Shown here: positions 17,316 to 25,326 of the stretch, piece by piece
Layout: every line of letters starts with the position of its first letter
How positions within the stretch are numbered: the first letter of the stretch is position 1
Source of the DNA: Clostridia bacterium
GTDB taxonomy: Bacteria; Bacillota; Clostridia; Oscillospirales; CAG-272
NCBI GenBank assembly: GCA_017467165.1
Contig: JAFTST010000063.1
Coordinates: forward strand, 1 to 33,752
Direction of reading: 5' to 3'
Length of the DNA: 33,752 nucleotides
Translations under genes and position numbers: made by a program
Notes under the pieces: model-generated
Database searches by the model: none
Told to the model about the DNA's origin: nothing
The model's input: the letters and a program-made list of their open reading frames with translations, nothing else

Positions 17316-18609
17316 CTATAACAACTCCAAATAGCGCGGGAATAACGAATTCCCCGTTGGCTTGTGTTTTCACAGGGTCAATTATCTCGGCGTACCTATC
17401 CTTGACGGTAACCTCGGGCATAAGCTCAAGGCAGGCCTCCTCGTACAGATAATCTGCCGCGTCTGAGTAGAAATCGCTGAAGAACACCGACAGGCTATCC
17501 TGCTTGTACGCGTTTTTTTCAGCCTCGGCGCACCTTGCGAAGCAGATGCCGTACTCTGTATCAAATTCCGCGTACTCGCCGACCTCCATATCAAGAAGCT
17601 CGAGGGTGAGCTCGAGGTCAACCGCCTCTGAAAAGCCGTAGGTGTAGCTCGAATATACCGAAAGGTAGTAGCCCGTCGTGGCATAGTCGTCGTACGGGTA
17701 TTTTTCAAGAAAGCTCATGAAGCTCTCGGGACTCATCTGGTTGTCGCTGTCGTTCTCGTAGGCATCGATAGCCCTCCTTACTTCCTCAACGTCAGCCAAT
17801 CTCTCCTCCAGCTCCTCCGCGGTAAGCTCCCTGCGCTTCAGGCTTCCGTCGGGGTTTCTCAGATAGTTGCCCTCCCCGTCGGTTTCGTACTCATACTCTG
17901 TTCTGATGAACAACAGCTGAACGTAGGAGAAGGTGGACATATATTTCTCACACTCCTCGGGAAAGGCACCCGATTCGAGCACCGAGCCTCTGTTTCCGTA
18001 TATCAGGGTTTTAGCCTGCTTAGCCTTATACAAAAGCTCGCTCGCACGAAGAAAATCCGAGTAGTCGAAGCCCATAGCCTCTGCCGCCTCGTTGAATTTT
18101 TTCCTGTCGCCCCCCGCCTTATCAGAGAGAACCGCCTCTGCCGCATCCCTGATATTTTTCTTTTCCTCGCGGCTGAGCGTGGAATAACGGTCAAACAGAT
18201 ACGCCCCTACCGCCACAGAGCGAATATAATTTTCGGTCTCCGAGCGAAGAAGCTCGCCAAACGTGACTCCCTCCTCGTACTCCTCCTCCCAGAACTCCTC
18301 GTGGTCGTAGGCGTAGATTTGGTTGTCGATGAGCTTTTTGATATATATATCCTTATAGGTCGCAGCAAGATAGGACGCGACCCCCTTATCCATTCTCACA
18401 CCGCCATAGCTGACAACGGCGCGAGCATTCCTCACGGCGAGGATTATCCCCATCACCGCGCCGAAAAGCAGGGCGAGGGCGACTGTGATAACCACAGTCA
18501 GAAAGAGGGGGTTAGGCTTTTTTTTCGGGGTGGTTTTCCGACTGTCGTGCGACACGTTATTCTGTTTTTCTCTTGGGGGCTTTCCCCCTTTTCTTTTCTT
18601 ATCCTTCAT
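17299..18609 (-). CDS. Membrane-anchored SurA/PrsA-like foldase, divergent parvulin
   Basis: The 436-residue product has a basic, lysine-rich cytoplasmic N-terminus (1-33), one membrane helix (about 34-58) and an extracytoplasmic remainder rich in acidic residues. Residues 60-220 resemble the helical SurA_N/trigger-like chaperone region. About 225-390 follow the layout of a PpiC (parvulin) domain: [12 protein letters not shown], a helix, a loop, [12 protein letters not shown], then [23 protein letters not shown]. The usual catalytic histidines and the typical GGDLG segment are not evident, so isomerase activity is doubtful. Position next to mfd and pth matches the PrsA/SurA-type gene found there in clostridia. 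ATG 18609 follows GAGG. It is 22 bp from mfd and overlaps copA. Confidence 0.7.
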   Translation of the reverse strand: MKDKKRKGGKPPREKQNNVSHDSRKTTPKKKPNPLFLTVVITVALALLFGAVMGIILAVRNARAVVSYGGVRMDKGVASYLAATYKDIYIKKLIDNQIYAYDHEEFWEEEYEEGVTFGELLRSETENYIRSVAVGAYLFDRYSTLSREEKKNIRDAAEAVLSDKAGGDRKKFNEAAEAMGFDYSDFLRASELLYKAKQAKTLIYGNRGSVLESGAFPEECEKYMSTFSYVQLLFIRTEYEYETDGEGNYLRNPDGSLKRRELTAEELEERLADVEEVRRAIDAYENDSDNQMSPESFMSFLEKYPYDDYATTGYYLSVYSSYTYGFSEAVDLELTLELLDMEVGEYAEFDTEYGICFARCAEAEKNAYKQDSLSVFFSDFYSDAADYLYEEACLELMPEVTVKDRYAEIIDPVKTQANGEFVIPALFGVVIDEKKI

Positions 18610-18631
18610 TTTTTCCTCACGTGCTTCGGAG

Positions 18632-21600
18632 TTATTCCTCCATAAGCTCTACGTACCTTGAGAGTATTTTGGCGCACAGCTCACAGGGCTCCTCGGATCT
18701 GTGCAGCTTATATACGATGAGCGGAGAGCCGACTCCAAGGAAGGAGAGCCTCGGAAATTGGGCGAAAAGCTCCGACCATATATCCAGCCTAGGCTTTTCC
18801 TGCAGGAAGGATATTCTTCCATCCCTGACCTCAACCTTCTTGATGCCCGCCCTCTCGGCGAGAGCCTTGGTGAGCGCCACGTCAACCAGCCTTCTGACAG
18901 AGAGCGGCATATCTCCGAAGCGGTCGCAGAACTCGTCTATGATATCCTCTCTGTCCTTCGCGCTTTCCACGAGCGCTATCTTCTTGTACATTTCCATTCT
19001 CGCCGCCGCGGATGGTATATATCCCTCGGGGATATAGGCGGAAAGATTTATCGAAACGGTAGCGGTGGGGGCGTCGGGCTTCGACTCGCCCTTTTCCTCG
19101 AGCACCGCCTCATTCAAAAGCTTAACATACAGATCGTAGCCCACGCTCTCAATATATCCGTGCTGCTCGGGTCCAAGAAGATTTCCCGCTCCGCGGATCT
19201 CCATATCACGAAGGGCGATTTTGAAGCCTGCGCCAAACTCCGCGAACTCTCTTATAGCCTCCAGCCTCTTTTCCGCCACCTCGGAAAGAGCCTTTCCGGG
19301 ACGGTAGGTCAGATACGCGTACGCCTGCCTCTCGCTCCTTCCCACTCTGCCGCGTATCTGATGCAGCTGTGACAGGCCGAAGCGGTCGGCGTTTTCTATA
19401 ATCAGGGTATTCGCTGACGGAAGGTCAACTCCCGTTTCAATTATCGTCGTGCAGACGAGCACGTCAATCTCGCCTCTGACAAGGCACTGCCAGATATCCT
19501 CCAGCTCATCCTTCTCCATTCTGCCGTGGGCGTAGGTGACTCTCGCCTCGGGCAAGCGCTCCTGTATCCTGCCTGCGACAAGGTCTATATCCTCTATCCT
19601 GTTGTAGAGGTAGAGCACCTGTCCGCGTCTGTCAAGCTCGCGGCTGATGGCGTCGAGAATAATTCCGTCGTCGTGCTCCATAACGTAGGTCTGCACGGGA
19701 CGTCTGTCGCCCGGAGCCTCGTCAAGCACCGATATATCGCTGATGCCCGACATAGCCATATTGAGAGTTCTCGGTATCGGAGTCGCCGACAGCATCAGCG
19801 TGTCAACGTCGGTTGCCATCTCGCGCAGTCTTTCCTTCTGCGCCACGCCGAAGCGCTGCTCCTCGTCGATAATCAGAAGTCCAAGGTCGCGGAACTCCAC
19901 GCTCTTCGAAATTATCGAGTGCGTGCCTATAAGTATATCCACTCTGCCGCGCTTGGTTCTGTCTATAATTTCCTTTCTCTGCTTCGGGGTTCTGAAGCGG
20001 GAGAGCATCTCCACCGACACGGCGTAGCCCCTCATTCTCGACAGGGCTGTCTGATAGTGCTGGAGCGCCAGAATCGTGGTGGGAACGAGAATTGCAACCT
20101 GCTTGCCGCCGAGAATAGCCTTGAACGCCGCTCGGAGAGCAACCTCAGTTTTTCCGAAGCCAACGTCGCCGCACAGGAGCCTGTTCATCGGCACGGGGCG
20201 AATCATATCCGCCTTTATTTCCTCGATAGCCGTGAGCTGACTTTCGGTTTCCTCATACTCGAAGTCCTCCTCAAATCTGTCCTCAAGCTCGGACTGCTTC
20301 GGGAAGGCGAAGCCGGGGCGGCGCTGTCTTTCGGCATATATAGCTATCAGCTTTTTGGCGAGCTCCCTCGTTGCCTCCTTGGCTCGGGATTTCGCGCGGG
20401 TCCATTCGGTGCCGCCCATTTTAGAGAGCTTGACCCTGCCGTCCTTATCTCTGTCGCCGATATATTTTCCAAGCACCTCAAGTCTTTCGCAGGGTACGAA
20501 CAGCTTATCAGTGCCTGCGTATCTTATAGTTATATAGTCACGGGTGACCCCATCGATAGTCACCGCCTCAATTCCCTCGAACTGACCTATACCGTAGCTC
20601 GAGTGCACGACGTAGTCGCCGACGGACAGGTCGGCGTGGCTCATCAGCCTCTGCGTGCCGCCCACCTTCCTCTGAATCCGCTGCTTTCTCCTGTGAGAAA
20701 CGATGCTTCTTCCGTCTGCGCGAGCCATTGAAAGAACGGCTATTCTGGGAGAAATGAGGTCAAAGCCCTCCTCGTCACCAACGGTGATATACACACCGCC
20801 CGCGACAGCCTCGGTGTCCTCTGCCCCCTCATCGAGAAGAGAAAGCGCCGTAACTCCCAGCTCGGAGAGAGTTGAGGAAAGGCTCTCTGCCTCCGACCTG
20901 TTAGCCACCAGAAGATAGGTTCGGTAGCCGTTTTTCGAAAGGCCCGAGAGGTCCTCGGTGAGCATACGGATATTCTCTCCGTAGGAAACGGTCGGACGGG
21001 TGCGAAGACCAAATAGCCCCCACAGCTTAATGTTGCCAACTCCGCCCGAAAATTGATTAATGTGTAAGGTTATGTTGTCATTTTGATACTTTTCGAGGGT
21101 ATCAATACCAAACGAAAAGCTCGAAAGCCTTGAGGAAATCGCTCCGACAGACACGAGTCCTGCGACCTCGTCCTCCAGTCTTTTCAGCTTCCCACGAGCC
21201 TCATCAAGGCAGGCGGCTGTGCCAAGCATCAGCACCACCGTGCGAGAGCCTATATAGCTAAGGAGCGAGGCACCCTCATAGATAAGCGGCAGGTACTTGT
21301 CGCGGAAATCCATTCCCACACCCGACTGTATAGCCGCCCTCTCTCTTGTAAGCCTCTCGCGCATCTCATCCGACAGCCCGCCCGAGCGCAGAAGTCTTTC
21401 CACCTCAGAGCTCATTCTCGCCCTGGCCTCGTCAGAAACTATAACCTCCCTTGCGGGAAGAAGGGTTATTTCGTCTATATTCTCGAGGGTTCTCTGCGTC
21501 ATAACGTCAAACACAGCCAGCCTGTCTACCTCGTCGCCGAAAAACTCGCATCTCGCGGGCATATCCATATCCGCGCCGAAGAAGTCAACGATTCCGCCCC

Positions 21601-22147
21601 TCTTGGCGAACTGTCCGCGCTCCTCGACCGCGTCAACCGCGGCAAATCCAAGAGCCGACAGCCTCTCTGAGAGCTCCTCGGGGGATATTTCCAAGCCCTG
21701 CCTTATCGACAGCGAGAGCGATGAGAGCAGCTCCTGCGGCATAGTGAGAGAAAGAGCCGCGGAGGGTGTGGTTACTACCACCTGCGCCTCGCCTGACAGA
21801 ATTCTGAACAAGACCGATAGCCTCTCACGCTCAACGTCATGAGAGGCTGAAATATTATGAAGCACAGGCGAGCGGTGCTTGTAGTGATACGCCCGGAGTC
21901 CCGAGGCGCACAGTCTCGCCGTTATCTCGGCGCAGGCATCCTCTGAGTGACAGAGGACGAGAACGCTCCTGTCCGTCAGCTGTGTGGCGTCAATAGCCGC
22001 CTCGACAAGATATGCCACCGTCGCGCCGCCCGAAAGACCGTTTATAGCTATCGGCAGGGGCTTTGGCGCTCGGTATGCCTCGCGCATGGAGTCCACAGAC
22101 GAAAGAAACTCGCGGTCAAATCTTATTAAGGAGGATATTCTCTGCAT
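18632..22147 (-). CDS. mfd: Transcription-repair coupling factor
   Basis: Mfd displaces RNA polymerase stalled at DNA lesions and recruits UvrA. The 1171-residue product, of normal length, has the UvrB-like N-terminal module (about 1-340), the CarD-like RNA-polymerase-interaction domain (SHADLSVGDYVVHSSYGIGQF, about 502-560), and the RecG-like translocase with Walker A GDVGFGKT at 660-667 and DEEQ box at 761-764. The TRG-type segment and C-terminal TRCF domain follow. ATG 22147 follows GGAGG by seven bases. It lies 93 bp after pth, in the common pth-mfd order, and its product works with uvrC encoded elsewhere in this window. Confidence 0.97.
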   Translation of the reverse strand: MQRISSLIRFDREFLSSVDSMREAYRAPKPLPIAINGLSGGATVAYLVEAAIDATQLTDRSVLVLCHSEDACAEITARLCASGLRAYHYKHRSPVLHNISASHDVERERLSVLFRILSGEAQVVVTTPSAALSLTMPQELLSSLSLSIRQGLEISPEELSERLSALGFAAVDAVEERGQFAKRGGIVDFFGADMDMPARCEFFGDEVDRLAVFDVMTQRTLENIDEITLLPAREVIVSDEARARMSSEVERLLRSGGLSDEMRERLTRERAAIQSGVGMDFRDKYLPLIYEGASLLSYIGSRTVVLMLGTAACLDEARGKLKRLEDEVAGLVSVGAISSRLSSFSFGIDTLEKYQNDNITLHINQFSGGVGNIKLWGLFGLRTRPTVSYGENIRMLTEDLSGLSKNGYRTYLLVANRSEAESLSSTLSELGVTALSLLDEGAEDTEAVAGGVYITVGDEEGFDLISPRIAVLSMARADGRSIVSHRRKQRIQRKVGGTQRLMSHADLSVGDYVVHSSYGIGQFEGIEAVTIDGVTRDYITIRYAGTDKLFVPCERLEVLGKYIGDRDKDGRVKLSKMGGTEWTRAKSRAKEATRELAKKLIAIYAERQRRPGFAFPKQSELEDRFEEDFEYEETESQLTAIEEIKADMIRPVPMNRLLCGDVGFGKTEVALRAAFKAILGGKQVAILVPTTILALQHYQTALSRMRGYAVSVEMLSRFRTPKQRKEIIDRTKRGRVDILIGTHSIISKSVEFRDLGLLIIDEEQRFGVAQKERLREMATDVDTLMLSATPIPRTLNMAMSGISDISVLDEAPGDRRPVQTYVMEHDDGIILDAISRELDRRGQVLYLYNRIEDIDLVAGRIQERLPEARVTYAHGRMEKDELEDIWQCLVRGEIDVLVCTTIIETGVDLPSANTLIIENADRFGLSQLHQIRGRVGRSERQAYAYLTYRPGKALSEVAEKRLEAIREFAEFGAGFKIALRDMEIRGAGNLLGPEQHGYIESVGYDLYVKLLNEAVLEEKGESKPDAPTATVSINLSAYIPEGYIPSAAARMEMYKKIALVESAKDREDIIDEFCDRFGDMPLSVRRLVDVALTKALAERAGIKKVEVRDGRISFLQEKPRLDIWSELFAQFPRLSFLGVGSPLIVYKLHRSEEPCELCAKILSRYVELMEE

Positions 22148-22240
22148 CCTTTTTCCTCCGTTTTCGTAGCACGGGTCGCCCCTTCGGCGCCCAAAAAAGC
22201 TTTATCTATCTGAAATACCAGTGTTTCAGGCTCCCTGCCC
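22148..22240 (-). other. pth-mfd intergenic spacer with small inverted repeats
   Basis: The 93-bp spacer holds CTGAAA and TTTCAG as a 6-bp stem around an 8-base loop (near 22205-22225). Next to it a run of T leads into a GC-rich stretch with GGGCGCC and GGGGCGACCC. No strong promoter is evident. It may be a weak attenuator or a processing site. Confidence 0.3.
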
Positions 22241-22873
22241 TCAGTGCGAATACCTCGACATAGCGCCGTCAATATCGCCCCCCACTATCAGCTCGACAGC
22301 CGAGAAAACGTCCTCGAGTCTGTCCGAAAACGCCTTCATTCCTGCGTCCGTCATAGGCGAGAGCACCCAATCGGCAAGGTCATACTCGGGGTGCGGCTTC
22401 GCGCCCACGCCGAGCTTTATTCTCGGGAAATCCTCGCTGCCGAGGTGTGCAATTATGCTTTTGAGGCCGTTGTGTCCGCCCGCAGAGCCCTTTCTGCGAA
22501 TTCTGAACGCACCCGGCTCGAAGCTTATCTCGTCGTGCAGGACTATTATATTCTCCGGTGCTATCTTATAGAAGTCCGCCGCGTGTCTTATCGCTATTCC
22601 CGAGTTATTCATATATGTGGTGGGCTTCAGAAGCAGTCCGCGTCTGCCCGCGATAGTCACCTCACAGCACAGGCTGTCAAACCTGGCTCTGTCAATCTTA
22701 GCCGATACCTTCGTCGCGATATAATCCGCGGCTATAAATCCGACGTTATGTCTGGTGCGCTCGTATTTCGTGCCGGGATTGCCAAGGCCTGCGACGATGA
22801 AGGATATAGGCTCCTTCGCCTTCTCCTCTCTGTCCGCCTTGATTTTGTCAAACAAATCGAAAATGCCCGCCAT
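22241..22873 (-). CDS. pth: Peptidyl-tRNA hydrolase
   Basis: Pth releases peptides from prematurely dropped peptidyl-tRNA. The 210-residue product has the catalytic signatures GLGNPG (active-site Asn), RTRHNVGF (catalytic His), VLHDEISFEPG (the Asp following His) and SAGGHNGLKSI. The segment is usually HDDLDLP-like; here ISFEPG replaces DLP, but the catalytic Asp remains. There is an extra N-terminal stretch of about 25 residues (MAGIFDLFDKIKADREE), so a start nearer the core is possible although no better site is seen. ATG 22873 lies one base after the stop of the ThyX-like gene. AAGG lies nine bases upstream. Confidence 0.95.
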   Translation of the reverse strand: MAGIFDLFDKIKADREEKAKEPISFIVAGLGNPGTKYERTRHNVGFIAADYIATKVSAKIDRARFDSLCCEVTIAGRRGLLLKPTTYMNNSGIAIRHAADFYKIAPENIIVLHDEISFEPGAFRIRRKGSAGGHNGLKSIIAHLGSEDFPRIKLGVGAKPHPEYDLADWVLSPMTDAGMKAFSDRLEDVFSAVELIVGGDIDGAMSRYSH

Positions 22874-22874
22874 C

Positions 22875-23507
22875 TCAGTCAGCCTTGTCTTCCTTTATAA
22901 GTATCAGCTCCGTAGCATAGGGCAGCTCTCTTATAGCCTCGCAGAGGGTGTGCCATTCGCCGAGCTTGTGGTGCCTTCTTGCATAGTATATGTTGATAAG
23001 CACCTCATAATTCATAGTCACAGTGCGCAGCTGATTGTACGAGGACGGCAGAAGCTGTATCATATTGTGCCAATGCTGCTTGTCCTTAGTGTCGTTAAAT
23101 TTGACACGCTCCCCCTCAAGATAGGCTATAACACCGTCGAGCACCGCTATGGCGTCATCGGAGAGTCTGTCGAAGGAGAAGTCCCCGCGCTCGAACTGCT
23201 TCGCCTGTATCTTATGCATAGTAGAGGTGGAGTTAGCCACCGTGCCAACCTTGTAGGTATCAAATTCCTTCCACCAATACAGAGGCGCCGTTATATCCAT
23301 CGAAACTATAATCTGTCTGAGGAACTTTCTGTGGTCGCTTCCCGCCACGGCAAGACGGCGCGCGAGGCTCTTGTCATTCTCGCCGAGGACGAAATTGCCC
23401 GCCTCGTCGTAGTAGCTGTCCATTCTCGCCCAGCTGTTAAGAGGATTTCTCGCGCCTCTTATCGCGTTTTCCATATTCATAACACATATTCTCTCTGCAC
23501 GAAGCAT
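22875..23507 (-). CDS. Divergent ThyX-like protein of unknown function
   Basis: The product is 210 residues. I do not recognise a characterised family with certainty, but the layout recalls flavin-dependent thymidylate synthase. A hydrophobic strand (FLRQIIVSMDITAPLYWW) leads into KEFDTYKVGTVANSTSTMHKI, where ThyX has its RHRxxSxNExSxRY motif. Later LLPSSYNQLRTVTMNYEVL and IYYARRHHKLGEW match the ThyX LP...T...N...L...R pattern. The ThyX arginine-histidine-arginine is not kept, so thymidylate synthesis is doubtful. Start ATG 23507 is chosen because GAGGA lies seven bases upstream and the longer frame to 23570 overlaps the promoter. It is one base from pth, at the head of the pth-mfd run. Confidence 0.6.
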   Translation of the reverse strand: MLRAERICVMNMENAIRGARNPLNSWARMDSYYDEAGNFVLGENDKSLARRLAVAGSDHRKFLRQIIVSMDITAPLYWWKEFDTYKVGTVANSTSTMHKIQAKQFERGDFSFDRLSDDAIAVLDGVIAYLEGERVKFNDTKDKQHWHNMIQLLPSSYNQLRTVTMNYEVLINIYYARRHHKLGEWHTLCEAIRELPYATELILIKEDKAD

Positions 23508-23549
23508 ATATGAATCCTCGCTTTCGGTAGCTATGTTTCTATCCCTTAT

Positions 23550-23578
23550 ATTGTACCACACACAGCCCATATTGTCAA
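23550..23578 (-). promoter_or_regulatory. Promoter of the ThyX-like-pth-mfd operon
   Basis: On the minus strand TTGACA (23573-23578) and TACAAT (23550-23555) are 17 bases apart. Transcription should begin near 23543, leaving about 35 nt before ATG 23507. It probably also serves pth, mfd, the SurA-like gene and copA. Confidence 0.82.
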
Positions 23579-23622
23579 TCGCGGAGGGAAGTATTTAAAA
23601 AATTAATTTGTGAAAGAAAAAA

Positions 23623-23662
23623 AGAGCAAGAATATAAGGATTTTTCCCTTTACTCTTGCTCT
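23623..23662 (-). terminator. Terminator of the opp operon
   Basis: A 9-bp perfect inverted repeat (AGAGCAAGA 23623-23631 with TCTTGCTCT 23654-23662, 22-base loop) is followed on the minus strand by seven T residues. It lies just after the last gene of the opp operon and before the promoter of the next run. Confidence 0.8.
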
Positions 23663-23693
23663 ATTCTTGTTTGTTTAACAAAATCGCTGCCGT

Positions 23694-24098
23694 TTAAGCC
23701 TTATAGCATAATACCAGAAACAGCATTCCCAAAAGAGTGAATACAACGCCGACGAAAAGTATAAACGAATAACCCGTAAGCCTGTTTTTTTCTTTTCGCT
23801 TCTTATAATCCGCGTATCTTTCGTCCTTGTATATCCTCATACCGGGGATAAAGGATCTGCCCGCGATGCTGAAGCCGTAGGTAATCATATCGAAAAAACC
23901 GGTGCTGGATATCCATAGCAGAACGAAAACCATCATTCCGATAATACCCGGCAGAGCAAAAGCGTCCGACAAAATCGCGAACAATTCCGCCTTCGAATAT
24001 GCGGTGTCAAACACCCCTCGGAGCGAAAGATGGAATATACTTAACGCCCCGAATACGAGGGTTGCCGCCCCGTACTTAATAAGAGTTCTTTTATTCAC
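23694..24098 (-). CDS. DUF3899-type small membrane protein
   Basis: The 134-residue product (start GTG 24098, [10 protein letters not shown] once initiated) has three to four hydrophobic segments: about 8-28, 45-62 and 110-130, plus the weaker stretch around 65-80. Between the last two is a cytoplasmic basic stretch with FDMITYGF and ERYADYKKRKEKNR, the signature I associate with DUF3899. Function is unknown. The GTG overlaps the oppF stop by eight bases, so it is translated with the transporter and may assist it. ATG or TTG starts further upstream would lie deep in oppF. It closes the operon before the terminator. Confidence 0.7.
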   Translation of the reverse strand: MNKRTLIKYGAATLVFGALSIFHLSLRGVFDTAYSKAELFAILSDAFALPGIIGMMVFVLLWISSTGFFDMITYGFSIAGRSFIPGMRIYKDERYADYKKRKEKNRLTGYSFILFVGVVFTLLGMLFLVLCYKA

Positions 24099-25326
24099 CT
24101 TGAAGCTCTTTTCTGTATTTATTCTCCTCGGCATCGTTGCAATAGACGAAGTGCCCGGGCGAAACCTCACGAAGCGAAGGAAGGTCGGTGGAATAATCGT
24201 GCTCCTCGAGGGGCTTGTAGATTATTCTCTTTCTGTTCTTCTCGCTCTTTGGGTCAGGCAGAGGAATAGCGGACAGGAGCGATCTCGTATAAGGATGCAG
24301 AGGATGACGGAACAGCTCGTCGGAGTCCGCCAGCTCAACCAGCTTTCCAAAGTACATAACGCCTATTCTGTCCGAGAAATATTTAACTACGGACAGGTCG
24401 TGAGCAATGAACAAAATAGTAAGTCCAAGCTGCTCCTTCAGCTCGTTGAGAAGATTGATAACCTGCGCCTGAATAGAAACGTCAAGAGCCGAAACGGGCT
24501 CGTCGGCAATAATCATCTCGGGGCGCATAATTACCGAGCGGGCAATACCTATTCTCTGCTTCTGACCGCCCGAGAACTCGTGAGGATATCTTCCCGCGTG
24601 CTCTCTGACAAGTCCAACAAGCTCAAGAATCTCGTACACCTTCTCGTCAATGTACTCCTTGTCCCTGATTCCGTTGATTACAAGTCCCTCCGAGATAATC
24701 TCTCTGACCGTCATACGAGGGTTAAGAGACGACACGGGGTCCTGGAAAATCATCTGAATCTGTGTTACAAGACGGGTTTTCTGAGCTACGCGGCGCTTTG
24801 CCTTATACTCCTTTTTTACCCTTGCGAGCTCGGCGGAATCCCCCGAAGCCGTTGCCTTTTCAATGAGAGGACGGTACTCCGCGTCAACCTCCGCCACGAG
24901 CTTTGCAGCGTAGTTTCTGTCACAGTTTCTCGCCTCGGCAACCGCCGCCTTCATTTCGGCGCGGACCTCGGCGATTTTTCCGTCGCGCTCCTTGAGGATA
25001 GCGCTCTTATTGCTTCTGTCGGAGGCAACCCTTTCGGCGTATTCCTTTTTAATAGCGGCAATCCTGTCGGTGTAGCCTCTCGTTCCGGCGGCAATGCGCT
25101 GTCCCTTGTAGAAAACGTTACCGCCTGTAATCTGGTGGATTTTTATTATCGAGCGTCCGGTGGTTGTTTTTCCACAGCCCGACTCGCCAACGAGGCCGAA
25201 AACCTCGCCCTTTTTAATGTCAAAGGATACGTGGTCAACCGCGTGAAGCTCCTTTGAGCCAAGCTTAAAGTATTGGCAGAGGTTGTCTACGCGAAGCAAA
25301 ACGTCGCTTGGTATATTATTCTGCAT
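24091..25326 (-). CDS. oppF: Oligopeptide ABC transporter ATP-binding protein OppF with charged insertion
   Basis: OppF is one of the two ATPase subunits powering oligopeptide uptake. The 411-residue product has Walker [10 protein letters not shown] (48-56), Q-loop MIFQDP (Gln195), signature FSGGQKQR (251-258), Walker B MIIADEP (271-277) and switch His (IAHD, about 309). Family members have about 20 residues between the YKGQRI strand (73-78) and the Q-loop strand. Here there are about 110, mostly alternating Lys/Arg/Glu/Ala (about 85-185), probably a coiled-coil hairpin. It is an addition within the beta subdomain, so the ATPase core looks functional. ATG 25326 follows GGAGG by eight bases and overlaps oppD by 11 bases. 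Confidence 0.92.
   Translation of the reverse strand: MQNNIPSDVLLRVDNLCQYFKLGSKELHAVDHVSFDIKKGEVFGLVGESGCGKTTTGRSIIKIHQITGGNVFYKGQRIAAGTRGYTDRIAAIKKEYAERVASDRSNKSAILKERDGKIAEVRAEMKAAVAEARNCDRNYAAKLVAEVDAEYRPLIEKATASGDSAELARVKKEYKAKRRVAQKTRLVTQIQMIFQDPVSSLNPRMTVREIISEGLVINGIRDKEYIDEKVYEILELVGLVREHAGRYPHEFSGGQKQRIGIARSVIMRPEMIIADEPVSALDVSIQAQVINLLNELKEQLGLTILFIAHDLSVVKYFSDRIGVMYFGKLVELADSDELFRHPLHPYTRSLLSAIPLPDPKSEKNRKRIIYKPLEEHDYSTDLPSLREVSPGHFVYCNDAEENKYRKELQGE

Noticed and set aside
19526..20731. 401-codon plus-strand open frame opposite mfd
   Set aside because: It is the antisense shadow of a well-conserved gene, with no motif or ribosome site.
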